A DNA stretch of 64,000 nucleotides from Haliclona indistincta. Taxonomy: Eukaryota; Porifera; Demospongiae; Haplosclerida; Chalinidae. Positions 24,701 to 32,552 of the stretch are shown piece after piece; the stretch's first letter is position 1; every line of letters begins with the position of its first letter. A model generated the notes under the pieces. The model had not been told where the DNA came from, searched no databases, and saw only the letters and a list, made by a program, of their open reading frames with translations. The translations under genes and the position numbers were made by a program. The stretch covers positions 2,895,152 to 2,959,151 of the forward strand of contig OZ024784.1 of the NCBI GenBank assembly GCA_964017065.1. Reading direction: 5' to 3'.

Positions 24701-25465
24701 ATTATTAGTCCACTGAGTACATCAAAGAGTGGGTCATTTTACTCTATTTACATTATTATATTTTGTCTCAAGATTCAGTGACACCTCTTGCTATTCTCAA
24801 TGGTCATGAGCATGAAGTGACTTGTGTAGCTGTGTCCTCCAGTATGGGACTGGTAGCTAGTGGAGCCAAGTGTGAGTAACTAGACAACTGACATTATTTA
24901 CAACAATGCTTCATATCATAGCTGGTTTGTGTCTCCTTCACGGCACATCTGGCGAGCTGTTACACAAGCTTGTACCAAACACTGCCTGGACACACCCACA
25001 CATGATAAGCTCCACCCCTCGAGGACACTTTTTGGTACACTACGCTGATCAGAAAGGATGTCTGGCAGTGTTTACTTGTAATGGTAAACAACTGGCTTAT
25101 CGGTCTCTCAATGAACCTGCTCTTGTAAGCTCAGGTTCTTGTTATTCTCAACTTCATCCTGTTACCACCTCTGTAGGCAATGTCCATGTCAAGTGATGGT
25201 CAACATGTAGTTATTGGAGGGTTCAGTGGAACAGCTTACGTGTTGGACACCCACACTCTCAGCTTGGTATACCAGTATGAGCCTTGCACTGGCAGTATAC
25301 GCTCTCTGCACATGTCGTATGATCACAGGTATCCTTTCGAATAATATTGTCATAACACGTTCATATCATATCTTATCTATCACACCCTACTATCACAGGT
25401 TTGTATTCGCTGGTCTAGCCTCTGGTGCAGTGTCTGTGCTGACAACACATTTCTGGAGACTATAG
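8412..25465 (+). CDS. LRBA: LRBA/neurobeachin-type BEACH-WD40 scaffold (complete through unit A)
   Basis: Very large gene of many short exons, probably of the order of 2,000 residues (not counted). In order: N-terminal helical repeats from ATG 8412 ([21 protein letters not shown] near 9460); a concanavalin-like domain ([29 protein letters not shown] near 10060; [22 protein letters not shown] near 11070); armadillo-like segments to about 14300; the [15 protein letters not shown] block near 16365; a PH-like domain with [19 protein letters not shown] (16910-16975); the BEACH domain ([77 protein letters not shown]); and WD40 exons 24209-25465 ending HFWRL. This order and these motifs match animal LRBA/NBEA rather than NBEAL or LYST. 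The family scaffolds PKA and endosomal/Golgi trafficking. The intron 18966-24208 (5.2 kb) contains two transporter genes. Other introns hold tRNAs and repeats. Confidence 0.9.
9598..9729. repeat. (CT)n microsatellite in an LRBA intron
   Basis: A run of about 70 bases of pure CT, followed by CTGTCT and GTCTCT interruptions to about 9729. It lies immediately upstream of the exon beginning GCACCATACTCCGTGCAG, so it may act as an exaggerated polypyrimidine tract. Likely length-variable. Confidence 0.9.
11998..12158. repeat. Short-period minisatellite (GCATGTGAGAAT-like) in an LRBA intron
   Basis: Around ten degenerate copies of a 12-18 base unit (gcatgtgagaattt, gcatgtgagaatatttattgt). They produce spurious ORFs on both strands (repeats such as ILTCTI or HVRI). 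The tract follows the LRBA exon that ends ...AKQFVAR near 11981 and is intronic. Confidence 0.8.
15919..15955 (+). pseudogene. 5' half of a tRNA-Ser-like sequence
   Basis: GCTGCAATGGCTGAGTGGCT and the bases that follow mirror the first ~35 bases of the intact tRNA-Ser about 95 bp downstream (acceptor strand and D-arm), with a few substitutions. No anticodon arm or T-arm follows. It looks like a truncated, decayed tandem copy. Confidence 0.55.
16012..16093 (+). tRNA. tRNA-Ser (UGA)
   Basis: An 82-base cloverleaf. The acceptor stem GCTGCGA pairs with TCGCAGC. The D-arm contains GGCCGAGCGGTTAAGGC (A box), the anticodon TGA is at 16045-16047 in GACTTGAAATCC, there is a long class-II variable arm, and the B box is GGTTCAAGTCC. 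A T-rich Pol III terminator follows at once. It lies in an LRBA intron on the same strand. It closely matches eukaryotic nuclear tRNA-Ser(UGA). Confidence 0.95.
18203..18288 (+). tRNA. tRNA-Tyr (GUA) with a 13-nt intron
   Basis: The acceptor stem CCACCGA pairs with TCGGTGG. The A box is TAGCTCAGATGGTAGAGCGG and the B box GGTTCGAATCC; anticodon GTA is at 18236-18238. A 13-base intron, ggtcaagtagtta (18241-18253), sits one base 3' of the anticodon, the canonical place for eukaryotic tRNA-Tyr introns. A CTTTTTG terminator follows. It lies in the LRBA intron between exons ...FIQTHRD and ALESDYVSA. Confidence 0.95.
19085..19860. mobile_element. 776-bp inverted-repeat element present only in unit A
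   Basis: Perfect 15-bp inverted termini GGGGCGAGCCTGAGC (19085-19099) and GCTCAGGCTCGCCCC (19846-19860). The corresponding place in units B and C lacks it: there the text runs from 'aaatctagacatgttat' almost straight into 'atacacattaaggaag'. About 22 extra bases on the left side are also unit-A specific, so the exact boundary and target duplication are unclear. A minus-strand ORF at about 19465-19698 has a very basic stretch ([16 protein letters not shown]) but no recognised domain. It lies in the LRBA intron, upstream of transporter A1. Confidence 0.75.
19945..21525 (+). CDS. POT/PTR-family (SLC15-like) transporter A1, type 1, nested and intronless
   Basis: A single open exon of 526 residues with about 12 membrane helices in two halves, split by a charged cytoplasmic loop (residues about 212-265: [20 protein letters not shown], then [20 protein letters not shown]). 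[14 protein letters not shown] corresponds to the POT signature after TM2, and GPFT-E-EVEDVK-R-LP is the typical POT segment before TM7, so proton-coupled oligopeptide or related solute transport is likely. The canonical ExxER of TM1 is not seen, so coupling and substrate are uncertain. The tail is charged ([20 protein letters not shown], ending DYANFK). Type 1 is defined by the N-terminus MATKCHCS. It lies inside LRBA's 5.2-kb intron, same strand, 220 bp upstream of A2. A Golgi or lysosomal site is possible but not shown. Confidence 0.85.
   Translation: MATKCHCSRWISRGTLLVLVMSCLLYTVQWFTYSAIYFELDTNLQFGFHFLHAGLWMILPLTGWIAESWLGRYRAIVVGLLFGTVSNMAFLAAFVFLQFSWTHIPAIIFAVASLVIGTVGFGSFYTNMLPFSLDQMIGASAESLSAAVQWYYWGFNLPLFLLGILQCVPIPQSLQFLDILPVLLMTLGTLCLIAALLMDLFGHKWLETDHTTGNAIKLIFQVLNYARKNKCPRRRSAFTYLDEEQPSRLDFGKSKFGGPFTEEEVEDVKTVFRVLPLLVSVFGTFLVFGADVQSSNNKTTTNQIISCVFDEYTIVYAVSFFLIPFYHFILYPLFYKYIPSMLKIVGIGLVLCLVSSLASLSINTIEHLHSNASQCDFGSAATHTSSVPLYWLLIVGLVNGLGVNMVTCTVFEFVMAQTPNRMRGILMGLTIAIIGIGVLAGVLLTRLFQLFNSATPSCGFYYYLVVSLLILLVLLLFVVLAKRYKLRERERHVNFQAIVEDHYERYLNQEEEYRRENKKQDYANFK
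21746..23329 (+). CDS. POT/PTR-family (SLC15-like) transporter A2, type 2, nested and intronless
   Basis: 527 residues in one exon, the same fold and signatures as A1 ([14 protein letters not shown] near residue 70; [20 protein letters not shown] near 270). Type 2 is defined by the N-terminus [18 protein letters not shown], a different first membrane helix ([17 protein letters not shown]), a different loop after TM7 ([24 protein letters not shown]) and the C-terminus [17 protein letters not shown]. Long stretches (residues ~70-270 and the last ~100) are nearly identical to A1 at the DNA level, while the diagnostic stretches differ clearly. That pattern points to gene conversion. The 3' flank (catgtgtataaataaact) is shared by all type-2 genes. 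Confidence 0.85.
   Translation: MTSTDHGQRCWRQFPRGTLLVLVMTILLYTVHWFCYSAICFELEKQFTFVFQCLHDSLWVVLLLTGWIAESWLGRYRAIVVGLLFGTVANMAFLAAFVFLQFSWTHIPAIVFAVAGLVIGTVGFGSFYTIMLPFSLDQMIGASAESLSAVVQWYYWGFNLPIFFLGILHCVPIPQSLQFLDILPVLLMTLGTLCLIAALLMDLFGHKWLETVHTTGNAIKLIFQVLNYARKNKCPRRRSAFTYLDEEQPSRLDFGKSKFGGPFTEEEVEDVKTVFRVLPILIISVFGAFLLFASDDQLGQPAILEYAICVSALKYNIHYGNTVSFFLIPSYHFILYPLFYKYIPSMLKIMGTGLFLCLVSSLASLSINTIEHLHSNASQCDFGSAATHTSSVSLYWVLIVDLVNGLGVNMVSCTGLEFIMAQTPNRMRGILMGLTITVLGFTILTGMLLARLFELFNSATPSCGFYYYLVVSLLILLVLLLFVVLAKRYKLRERERHINIQAIVEDHYERYMDQEEEYMREIAQQYK
23502..24089. mobile_element. 588-bp inverted-repeat insertion present only in unit A
   Basis: Begins ATGCCTCGGTGG (23502-23513) and ends with its exact reverse complement CCACCGAGGCAT (24078-24089). 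Units B and C pass directly from 'tacagcctactaat' to 'ttttcatgcaaaa' at this place, so an insertion in unit A (or loss from both others) is visible. About 20 further bases after the right terminus are also unit-A specific. It contains a (gtct)n run near 23545-23575 and a (taa)n run near 23970. No transposase; MITE-like. It sits in the LRBA intron between A2 and the WD40 exons. Confidence 0.75.
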
Positions 25466-25615
25466 ATCACAAATTTATTTCATAATCAATTTTGTATTGT
25501 TCAAAGAACTTGTTTGACACCAAACACAATAAAAAAGAGTACATCGATAACACATTTTTGCTATGTTGAAATGTTATGGGTGTATTATTGGGAAAATTCA
25601 CATGATCTGCTGTCG

Positions 25616-26331
25616 TTAACTTGTATCACGCAGAAAAGCAGTCAGAGCAAACACTAGAAACACTACTCCACCGATTAAAGTGACTACAATGGAGACAGAT
25701 AAATTAGAGCAAGCACAAGATACTAACTGACCTGTTTTTACTGATATTTGTTGAGCAATCATTTTGCCGCCTATCACTGCCATCGCTGTACAGAGTGCGT
25801 GCCCAAACGTGCCCCCTAGTGTTATACCAATAGGGTTCTAAAGAATGTGTGCACAGTCAATATCTCAAGGTTAGTATAATTATTTACCTCTCGCGCTGCA
25901 AGGATGATGGTTGTGATTTGTGATCTGTCTCCCCATTCTGCTAAAAATGTTAAAGTGAATGCTTGTAGGAAGATTGGAGTAAAGCAAGCCAGGACTCTCC
26001 AGCGACGATACAGAGGAGGTGTGGTCACCAGACCTTGCTCAGCATCACCAGTAGAGGCTTGTGTCATCTGAGGAATTGTCAATCAATGTGCAGACATACT
26101 GCACACTACAAGACGCACGTGCCAACTCTGACTCTTATTACCTGTTCCTCCTTTCTCTTCAATTCTGCTGTCACCTCCTCCAACTCCTCCTGACCTTCTT
26201 CAGGATTCATGTTCCATCCCTCATAAAGCATCTTCAATCCAAACAACGCAAGCAGTAGTGTACTCACGTACTGCATTACCCAGCGTGGAATTATCATCGA
26301 TGCAAATCCAAGAAGCACAGAGAGGAATGTC
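25616..26331 (-). pseudogene. TMEM165: TMEM165 3' fragment, unit A
   Basis: Minus-strand exons encoding the second half of TMEM165: FMTFLSVLLGFASMIIPRWV, the LREG-like helix with MNPEEGQEELEEV, then FLAEWGDRSQITTIILAARE, a FGHALCT exon and GGVVFLVFALTAFLRDTS before the stop at 25616-25618. The first exons (start codon, signal peptide, EIGDKT motif) are absent: at 26331 the TMEM165 sequence stops and LRBA intron sequence begins. Reading frames of what is left look intact, so the truncation was by duplication and decay is slight. It could be transcribed as antisense or as a far 3' exon, but has no own start. Confidence 0.85.
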
Positions 26332-26384
26332 ATCAAACTTTAAAAAATTTTAATTGTTGTGTAATTTTTGATTTTCTTCATCAG

Positions 26385-27310
26385 TTTTTCATGGGTAGAG
26401 ATGAAAACAGTGAAGATGAGGAGAAAGCTGTAGTAGGAGATGTTGTACTACCACCTTGGGCAACTTCTGCCCACCACTTTATTCAAACACATCGCGATGT
26501 GCGTTATAGTAATCTACGCTATAGTTAGTCACTTCCACCGATAGCTCAGATGGTAGAGCGGTGGACTGTAGAGGTCAAGTAGTAATCCATAGGTCGCTGG
26601 TTTGAATCCGGCTCGGTGGACTTTTTGTTTTTGTAGGCACTTGTCTGATTATGTATCGGCTAACTTACACAGTTGGATTGATATTACTTTTGGATACAAA
26701 CAAAAGGGTACGCAATGATAAATGATAAAACCAAACCGTCGTTGTTTGTGTTATAATAGGTCCTGATGCAGTTGAGGCTACTAATGTTTTCTATTATCTC
26801 ACATATCCTGGATCAGTGAACTGGAGTGCAATCACTGACACTGTACAACTACAGGTACAATTCAGTATCTTTTCTCTTAGCTTCTTGTTATCCTTCTACT
26901 GTCAGGCTGTGAAACAGCAAATCCTGCAATTCGGACAGACTCCAGTTCAACTTCTAAGAGAAGCACATCCAGCAAGACATCCCATAGCTAAGGTGATGTA
27001 ATATAATAATTTGTGTATGCATGTTTATGTGTGACTATACACTTGTTTCACATTGTGTAGGAGTTTCCTCCTCAACCTATTTATGGATCCAATCCAGGTA
27101 ACCAACCATGCTGCTAATCTTATACTTTTTATCTGCTTGCTTCATTAGCTGTAGTAGCAGAACTTCAGATTACACCTGATGTACCTATTGGCTTGGTTCA
27201 CCTTTCACAGTCATCTTCTCCATCATCATTGTCTGTCTCAATAACTTCTCCTCTATTAGTGCTCTCCTACAACCAGCTCTGTTCTATAAACAAGTGGGGC
27301 TACTCACCAG
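26385..27310 (+). pseudogene. LRBA: LRBA BEACH-end exons, unit B, frameshifted
   Basis: A duplicate of the LRBA exons from [15 protein letters not shown] to NKWGYSPG, with the acceptor and internal splice sites kept. In the exon starting at about 26637 unit A reads gcacttgagtctgatt and unit B gcacttgtctgatt. Losing two bases changes A-L-E-S-D to A-L-V-stop. The copy also has no upstream LRBA exons of its own. I therefore call it a pseudogene, despite otherwise high identity. Confidence 0.85.
26535..26620 (+). tRNA. tRNA-Tyr (GUA) copy in unit B, probably impaired
   Basis: Same length and same 13-nt intron position as the unit-A gene, with the anticodon GTA at 26568-26570. Differences: one base in the intron (agtagta for agtagtt) and TTTGAATCC in place of TTCGAATCC in the T-loop. 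The changed base corresponds to C56, which normally pairs with G19 and is also part of the B box. It may be transcribed poorly or misfold. Confidence 0.8.
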
Positions 27311-27510
27311 GTATGTAACATACATTAGCCAGCCTGGGAACGACATACAATGCGGTTAATAAGTCAATTAAGAGTTTTGCAAATCTAGACATGTTATATA
27401 AAACTTCTACATATACACAATAAGGAAGTTAGGATAAGCTTATCATAACACTTCAAGATCAAGAACAACTGTTTGTGACATGTGAGCGTCGATTATAGTT
27501 TCATACGTCA

Positions 27511-29034
27511 ATGGCAACGAAATGTCACTGCTCGCGTTCGATTTCTCGTGGCACTGTGCTAGTGCTTGTAATGAGCTGTCTTCTATATACAGTGCAGTGG
27601 TTTTCTTATTCTGCCATCTACTTTGAACTTGATACGAACCTCCAGTTTGGATTTCACTTTTTACATGCTGGTCTTTGGATGATTCTACCATTGACTGGCT
27701 GGATTGCTGAATCATGGCTAGGAAGATACAAAGCCATTATTATGGGATTGCTTTTAAGTGCTCTTACTAGTATGGCCTTTCAAGTTGCTTTAATACTGCT
27801 ACAATTCAACTCGACTCGAATTCAAGCATTTATATTTGCTGTTGGCGGTTCACTTGTTGGTATTGTTGGGTTTGGTAGCCTCTATATTAACATGCTGCCC
27901 TTTAGTCTTGATCAAATGATAGGTGCATCAGCAGAAAGCCTCAGTGCTGCTGTACAATGGTACTGCTGGGGATTCAACCTTCCATTGTTTCTCTTAGGCA
28001 TACTACAGTGTGTGCCAATTCCTCAGTCTCTACAATTCCTGGACGTCTTACCTGTACTGCTTATGACACTAGGCACTCTATGTTTAATTGCTGCTTTATT
28101 AATGGACTTGGTTGGTCACAAGTGGCTTGAAACTGATCACACAACAGGTAATGCTATCAAACTGATTTTTCAAGTACTCAACTATGCTCGAAAGAACAAG
28201 TTTCCTCGTCGTCGCAGCGCATTCACCTATCTAGACGAAGAACAGCCTTCACGTTTAGACTTTGGAAAGAGCAAGTTTGGAGGACCGTTCACTGAAGAAG
28301 AGGTAGAGGATGTCAAGACTGTATTTCGTGTCTTACCTTTGCTAGTATCTGTGTTTGGTGCTTTCCTTGTATTTGGAGCTAATGTTCAGTCTAGTAAAAA
28401 TAAAACCACAACAAATCAGATTATCTCGTGTGTTTTTGATGAGTATACTACATTCTATGCAGTTTCATTCTTCCTAATTCCATCCTATCACTTCATCTTA
28501 TATCCTTTGTTCTACAAGTATATTCCGAGTATGCTGAAAATAGTAGGGATTGACCTTCATAGTAATGCTTCACAATGTGACTTTGGTTCAGCTGCCACAC
28601 ACACTAGCTCTGTCTCACTATACTGGGTACTCATAGTAGATCTAGTGAATGGGTTAGGAGTCAACATGGTCTGCTGTACTGGGCTTGAATTTACAATGGC
28701 CCAGACTCCAAATCGAATGAGAGGAATATTAATGGGACTAGCAATCGCAATAATTGGCATTGGCATTCTAGCTGGAGTGGTACTTACCAGACTTTTTCAA
28801 CTGTTCAACTCCGCCACTCCTAGCTGTGGGTTCTACTACTATTTGGTAGTGTCTCTTCTTATCTTGCTAGTACTACTGCTGTTTGTAGTACTAGCAAAAC
28901 GATACAAACTGAGAGAGAGGGAGAGGCACGTTAACTTCCAGGCCATAGTAGAGGATCACTATGAGAGATACTTGAACCAGGAAGAGGAGTACAGGAGAGA
29001 AAATAAAAAGCAAGATTATGCAAACTTTAAATGA
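27511..29034 (+). CDS. POT/PTR-family transporter B1, type 1, with in-frame helix deletion
   Basis: 507 residues, open from ATG 27511 (MATKCHCS) to the type-1 tail DYANFK. Two oddities are visible against A1. First, residues about 72-130 diverge strongly (IIMGLLLSALTSMAFQVALI where all others read [20 protein letters not shown]), although flanking sequence is nearly identical. Second, 57 bp are missing after KIVGI: the sequence jumps to DLHSNASQ and loses about 19 residues, most of one C-terminal-half helix and the loop after it. The frame is kept. An odd number of helices would flip the following segment, so transport activity is doubtful. The 3' flank matches A1. Confidence 0.8.
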   Translation: MATKCHCSRSISRGTVLVLVMSCLLYTVQWFSYSAIYFELDTNLQFGFHFLHAGLWMILPLTGWIAESWLGRYKAIIMGLLLSALTSMAFQVALILLQFNSTRIQAFIFAVGGSLVGIVGFGSLYINMLPFSLDQMIGASAESLSAAVQWYCWGFNLPLFLLGILQCVPIPQSLQFLDVLPVLLMTLGTLCLIAALLMDLVGHKWLETDHTTGNAIKLIFQVLNYARKNKFPRRRSAFTYLDEEQPSRLDFGKSKFGGPFTEEEVEDVKTVFRVLPLLVSVFGAFLVFGANVQSSKNKTTTNQIISCVFDEYTTFYAVSFFLIPSYHFILYPLFYKYIPSMLKIVGIDLHSNASQCDFGSAATHTSSVSLYWVLIVDLVNGLGVNMVCCTGLEFTMAQTPNRMRGILMGLAIAIIGIGILAGVVLTRLFQLFNSATPSCGFYYYLVVSLLILLVLLLFVVLAKRYKLRERERHVNFQAIVEDHYERYLNQEEEYRRENKKQDYANFK

Positions 29035-29253
29035 AATTTTTTCATTTCAGTAAATATTGTGTTCAACGTCTCCGTCAGTCACTTTGTTTATTATAAGCAT
29101 CAGTTTGTAGTATGACAAAATAGAGGAAATATGCTGTAAAAGCAAACTGTATCACAAATAACAGATTTCCTGCTATATATTGTATCTTTGTATTCTTCAT
29201 AACATTGTTGGTGTTGTTAAGTTAGGAAACAGTTTCACTAGTTTCTGTCATCA

Positions 29254-30828
29254 ATGACTTCATCTGATCATGGACAGCGCTGCTGGCGTCAGTTTCCTCG
29301 TGGTACTCTGTTAGTGCTTGTAATGACTATTCTTTTATATACAGTGCATTGGTTTTTATATTCTGCCATCTACTTTCAGCTTGAAAGACAATTCTCTTTT
29401 GTGTTTGAGTGCTTGCATGATAGTCTTTGGGCGGTGCTTTTACTGACTGGCTGGATTGCTGAATCATGGCTAGGAAGATATCGAGCTATTGTTGTAGGGT
29501 TGCTTTTTGGGACAGTATCAAATATGGCTTTTCTAGCTGCTTTTGTATTTTTACAATTCAGTTGGACTCATATTCCAGCAATTGTATTCGCTGTCGCAGC
29601 CTTGGTGATTGGTACTGTTGGGTTTGGTAGCCTCTATACTAACATGCTGCCCTTTAGTCTTGATCAAATGATAGGAGCCTCAGCAGAAAGCCTCGGTGCT
29701 GCTGTACAATGGTACTACTGGGGATTCAACTTTCCATTGTTTCTCTTAGGCATACTACAGTGTGTGCCAATTCCTCAGTCTCTACAATTCCTGGACGTCT
29801 TACCTGTACTGCTTATGACACTAGGCACTCTATGTTTAGTTGCTGTTTTATTAATGGACTTGTTTGGTCACAAGTGGCTTGAAACTGATCACACAACAGG
29901 TAATGCTATCAAACTGATTTTTCAAGTACTCAACTATGCTCGAAAGAACAAGTGTCCTCGTCGTCGCAGCGCATTCACCTATCTAGACGAAGAACAGCCT
30001 TCACGTTTAGACTTTGGAAAGAGCAAGTTTGGAGGACCGTTCACTGAAGAAGAGGTAGAGGATGTCAAGACTGTATTTCGTGTCTTACCTATTGTTATCA
30101 TATCTGTGTTTGGTGCTTTTCTTCTCTTTGCATCAGATGATCAACTTGGCCAACCTGAATATGCTATATGTGCTTCTGCTTTGAAATACAACATTCACTA
30201 TGGTAATGCTGTTTCATTCTTCCTAATTCCATTCTATCACTTCATCTTGTATCCTTTGTTCTACAAGTATATTCCGAGTATGCTGAAAATAGCAGGGACT
30301 GGCCTATTTTTGTGTCTTGTCAGTTCTTTGGCCAGTCTCTCTATCAATACAATTGAGCACCTTCATAGTAATGCTTCACAATGTGACTTTGGTTCAGCTG
30401 CCACACACACTAGCTCTGTCCCACTATACTGGGTACTCATAGTAGATCTAGTGAATGGGTTAGGAGTCAACATGGTCTGCTGTACTGGGCTTGAATTTGT
30501 AATGGCTCAGACTCCAAATCGAATGAGAGGAATACTAATGGGACTATCGATTGCTGTACTTGGTTTTAGTATGCTGACTGGTGTGCTACTTGCGAGATTA
30601 TTTGAACTGTTTATCTCTGCCACTCCTAGCTGTGGGTTCTACTACTATTTGGTAGTGTCTCTTCTTATCTTGTTAGTACTACTGCTGTTTGTAGTACTAG
30701 CAAAACGATACAAACTGAGAGAGAGGGAGAGGCACATCAACATCCAGGCCATAGCAGAGGAGCATTATGAGAGATACATGGACCAGGAAGAGGAGTACAT
30801 GAGAGAAATTGCTCAACAGTACAAATGA
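29254..30828 (+). CDS. POT/PTR-family transporter B2, type 2, nested and intronless
   Basis: 524 residues, intact, ATG 29254 ([18 protein letters not shown]). It keeps the POT-like signatures [14 protein letters not shown] and [20 protein letters not shown] and the type-2 loop [21 protein letters not shown], three residues shorter than in A2. The tail is [17 protein letters not shown]. It is the closest partner of A2. It lies 220 bp after B1, the same spacing as A1-A2, between the unit-B BEACH and WD40 exon groups. No frame damage, even though the surrounding LRBA copy is broken, suggests either recent duplication or independent use. Confidence 0.85.
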   Translation: MTSSDHGQRCWRQFPRGTLLVLVMTILLYTVHWFLYSAIYFQLERQFSFVFECLHDSLWAVLLLTGWIAESWLGRYRAIVVGLLFGTVSNMAFLAAFVFLQFSWTHIPAIVFAVAALVIGTVGFGSLYTNMLPFSLDQMIGASAESLGAAVQWYYWGFNFPLFLLGILQCVPIPQSLQFLDVLPVLLMTLGTLCLVAVLLMDLFGHKWLETDHTTGNAIKLIFQVLNYARKNKCPRRRSAFTYLDEEQPSRLDFGKSKFGGPFTEEEVEDVKTVFRVLPIVIISVFGAFLLFASDDQLGQPEYAICASALKYNIHYGNAVSFFLIPFYHFILYPLFYKYIPSMLKIAGTGLFLCLVSSLASLSINTIEHLHSNASQCDFGSAATHTSSVPLYWVLIVDLVNGLGVNMVCCTGLEFVMAQTPNRMRGILMGLSIAVLGFSMLTGVLLARLFELFISATPSCGFYYYLVVSLLILLVLLLFVVLAKRYKLRERERHINIQAIAEEHYERYMDQEEEYMREIAQQYK

Positions 30829-31103
30829 CATGTGTGTAAATAAACTAATGAGGCAGATGAGCATTTTTGATTGGAACCTTCTCTATTTGATAGTGTATAA
30901 TGAGAAATTTTTTGTAAATTCTTTAAAATTTCACAATAACAGTATTGTTCTTGTTTGAATAAAATGAGATGAGATATTTGCAAATAAAATACAGCCTACT
31001 AATTTTTCATGCAAAATGGTGCGTACTTCTATGTTACCAGATTAGTCTTTTAATGTTGAGCTGTGCTAATAACTGTTCAAAAATTAATATTATTGTTGTC
31101 CAG

Positions 31104-32403
31104 GAACATCTAGTCAGCCACCATCTGTGAGTCTTGAGCTAGACCCAATTCTCAGTGAGTGTAGTCAAGATAGTTATGTATTAATTTTATTTACTCTTCT
31201 TCAGCTCAGGGACTGAAGGTGTGTCTTGGAGACCCACTCGATCAGAGCATGTCAGCATCCTCCTTGTGCTTTGTGGTGTCTCATGCTGGAGATGTAGTGC
31301 TCATTTGCGGATTTTGGGATAACAGTTTCAAAAGTTTCACCACAGAAAATGGTACATACACACTCCTCAAATTGTTTTTTACACTACTCGTTTCCTATTT
31401 TAAATTTAAACTGTCTGTGATTATTTTTTTGCAGGACAGTTGCTACAAAGTGTGTTTGGTCACAAAAGCATTGTCACATGTATCTCACTAGATACACATT
31501 CTGGACTGTGCTCATTACCGGGAGACGGGCTAGTAGCCTCTGGATCACGTGATGCCACAGTGTTACTGTGGGCATGGTCAGGTCGTCTTAACAGAATTAT
31601 TAGTCCACTGAGTACATCAAAGAGTGAGTCATTTTACTCTATTTACATTATTATATTTTGTCTCAAGATTCAGTGACACCTCTTGCTATTCTCAATGGTC
31701 ATGAGCATGAAGTGACTTGTGTAGCTGTGTCCTCCAGTATGGGACGTCCCATACTGGAGGACACAGCTACACAAGTCACTTCACTGGTAGCTAGTGGAGC
31801 CAAGTGTGAGTAACTAGACAGCTGACATTATTTACAACAATGCTTCATATCATAGCTGGTTTGTGTCTCCTTCACGGCACATCTGGCGAGCTGTTACACA
31901 AGCTTGTACCAAACACTGCCTGGACACACCCACACATGATAAGCTCCACCCCTCGAGCACACTTTTTGGTACACTATGCTGATCAGAAAGGATGTCTGGC
32001 AGTGTTTACTTGTAATGGTAAACAACTGGCTTATCGGTCTCTCAATGAACCTGCTCTTGTAAGCTCAGGTTCTTGTTATTCTCAACTTCATCCTGTTACC
32101 ATGCACATCTGTAGGCAATGTCCATGTCAAGTGATGGTCAACATGTAGTTATTGGAGGGTTCAGTGGAACAGCTTACGTGTTGGACACCCACACTCTCAG
32201 CTTGGTATACCAGTATGAGCCTTGCACTGGCAGTATACGCTCTCTACACATGTCGTATGATCACAGGTATCCTTTCGAATAATATTGTCATAACACGTTC
32301 ATATCATATTTTATCTATCACACCCTACTATCACAGGTTTGTATTCACTGGTCTAGCCTCTGGTGCAGTGTCTGTGCTGACAACACATTTCTGGAGACTA
32401 TAG
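31104..32403 (+). pseudogene. LRBA: LRBA WD40 exons, unit B, with inserted palindrome
   Basis: A copy of the terminal WD40 exons from [10 protein letters not shown] to HFWRL-stop (32401-32403). Splice sites are retained. The exon with [15 protein letters not shown] carries a 39-bp in-frame insertion formed by an inverted copy of its own sequence, adding 13 residues ([13 protein letters not shown]) inside a WD repeat. It is linked to frameshifted BEACH-end exons and has no upstream gene, so it is probably not expressed as LRBA. Confidence 0.8.
31709..31782. repeat. Perfect 74-bp palindrome inside a WD40 exon copy
   Basis: The bases 31709-31745 are followed with no spacer by their exact reverse complement 31746-31782 (centre GGGAC|GTCCC). 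Units A and C have only the left arm at this place. The right arm is therefore a local inverted duplication. Confidence 0.95.
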
Positions 32404-32552
32404 ATCACAAATTTATTTCATAATCAATTTTGTATTGTTCAAAGAACTTGTTTGACACCAAACACAATAAAAATGAGTACATCGATAACACATTTTGCTA
32501 TATTGAAATGTTATAGGTGTATTATTGGGAAAATTCACATGATCTGCTGTCG

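Larger units (their letters stand above)
18053..26331. repeat. Tandem segmental duplication, unit A
   Basis: The first of three direct, near-identical blocks. Content in order: LRBA exons from TTTTTCATGGGTAGAGATG, tRNA-Tyr, the last BEACH-side exons to 18965, transporter genes A1 and A2, LRBA WD40 exons to 25465, then the 3' part of TMEM165 on the minus strand to 26331. Unit A differs from B and C by two extra insertions with inverted-repeat ends (19085-19860 and 23502-24089). It holds the only LRBA copy that continues from the unique upstream exons. Confidence 0.9.

Noticed and set aside
8412..25465. Assignment of the BEACH gene to NBEAL1/2
   Set aside because: The [14 protein letters not shown] end fits several BEACH genes, but the concanavalin segment ([24 protein letters not shown]), the [11 protein letters not shown] block and [15 protein letters not shown] match the LRBA/NBEA branch.
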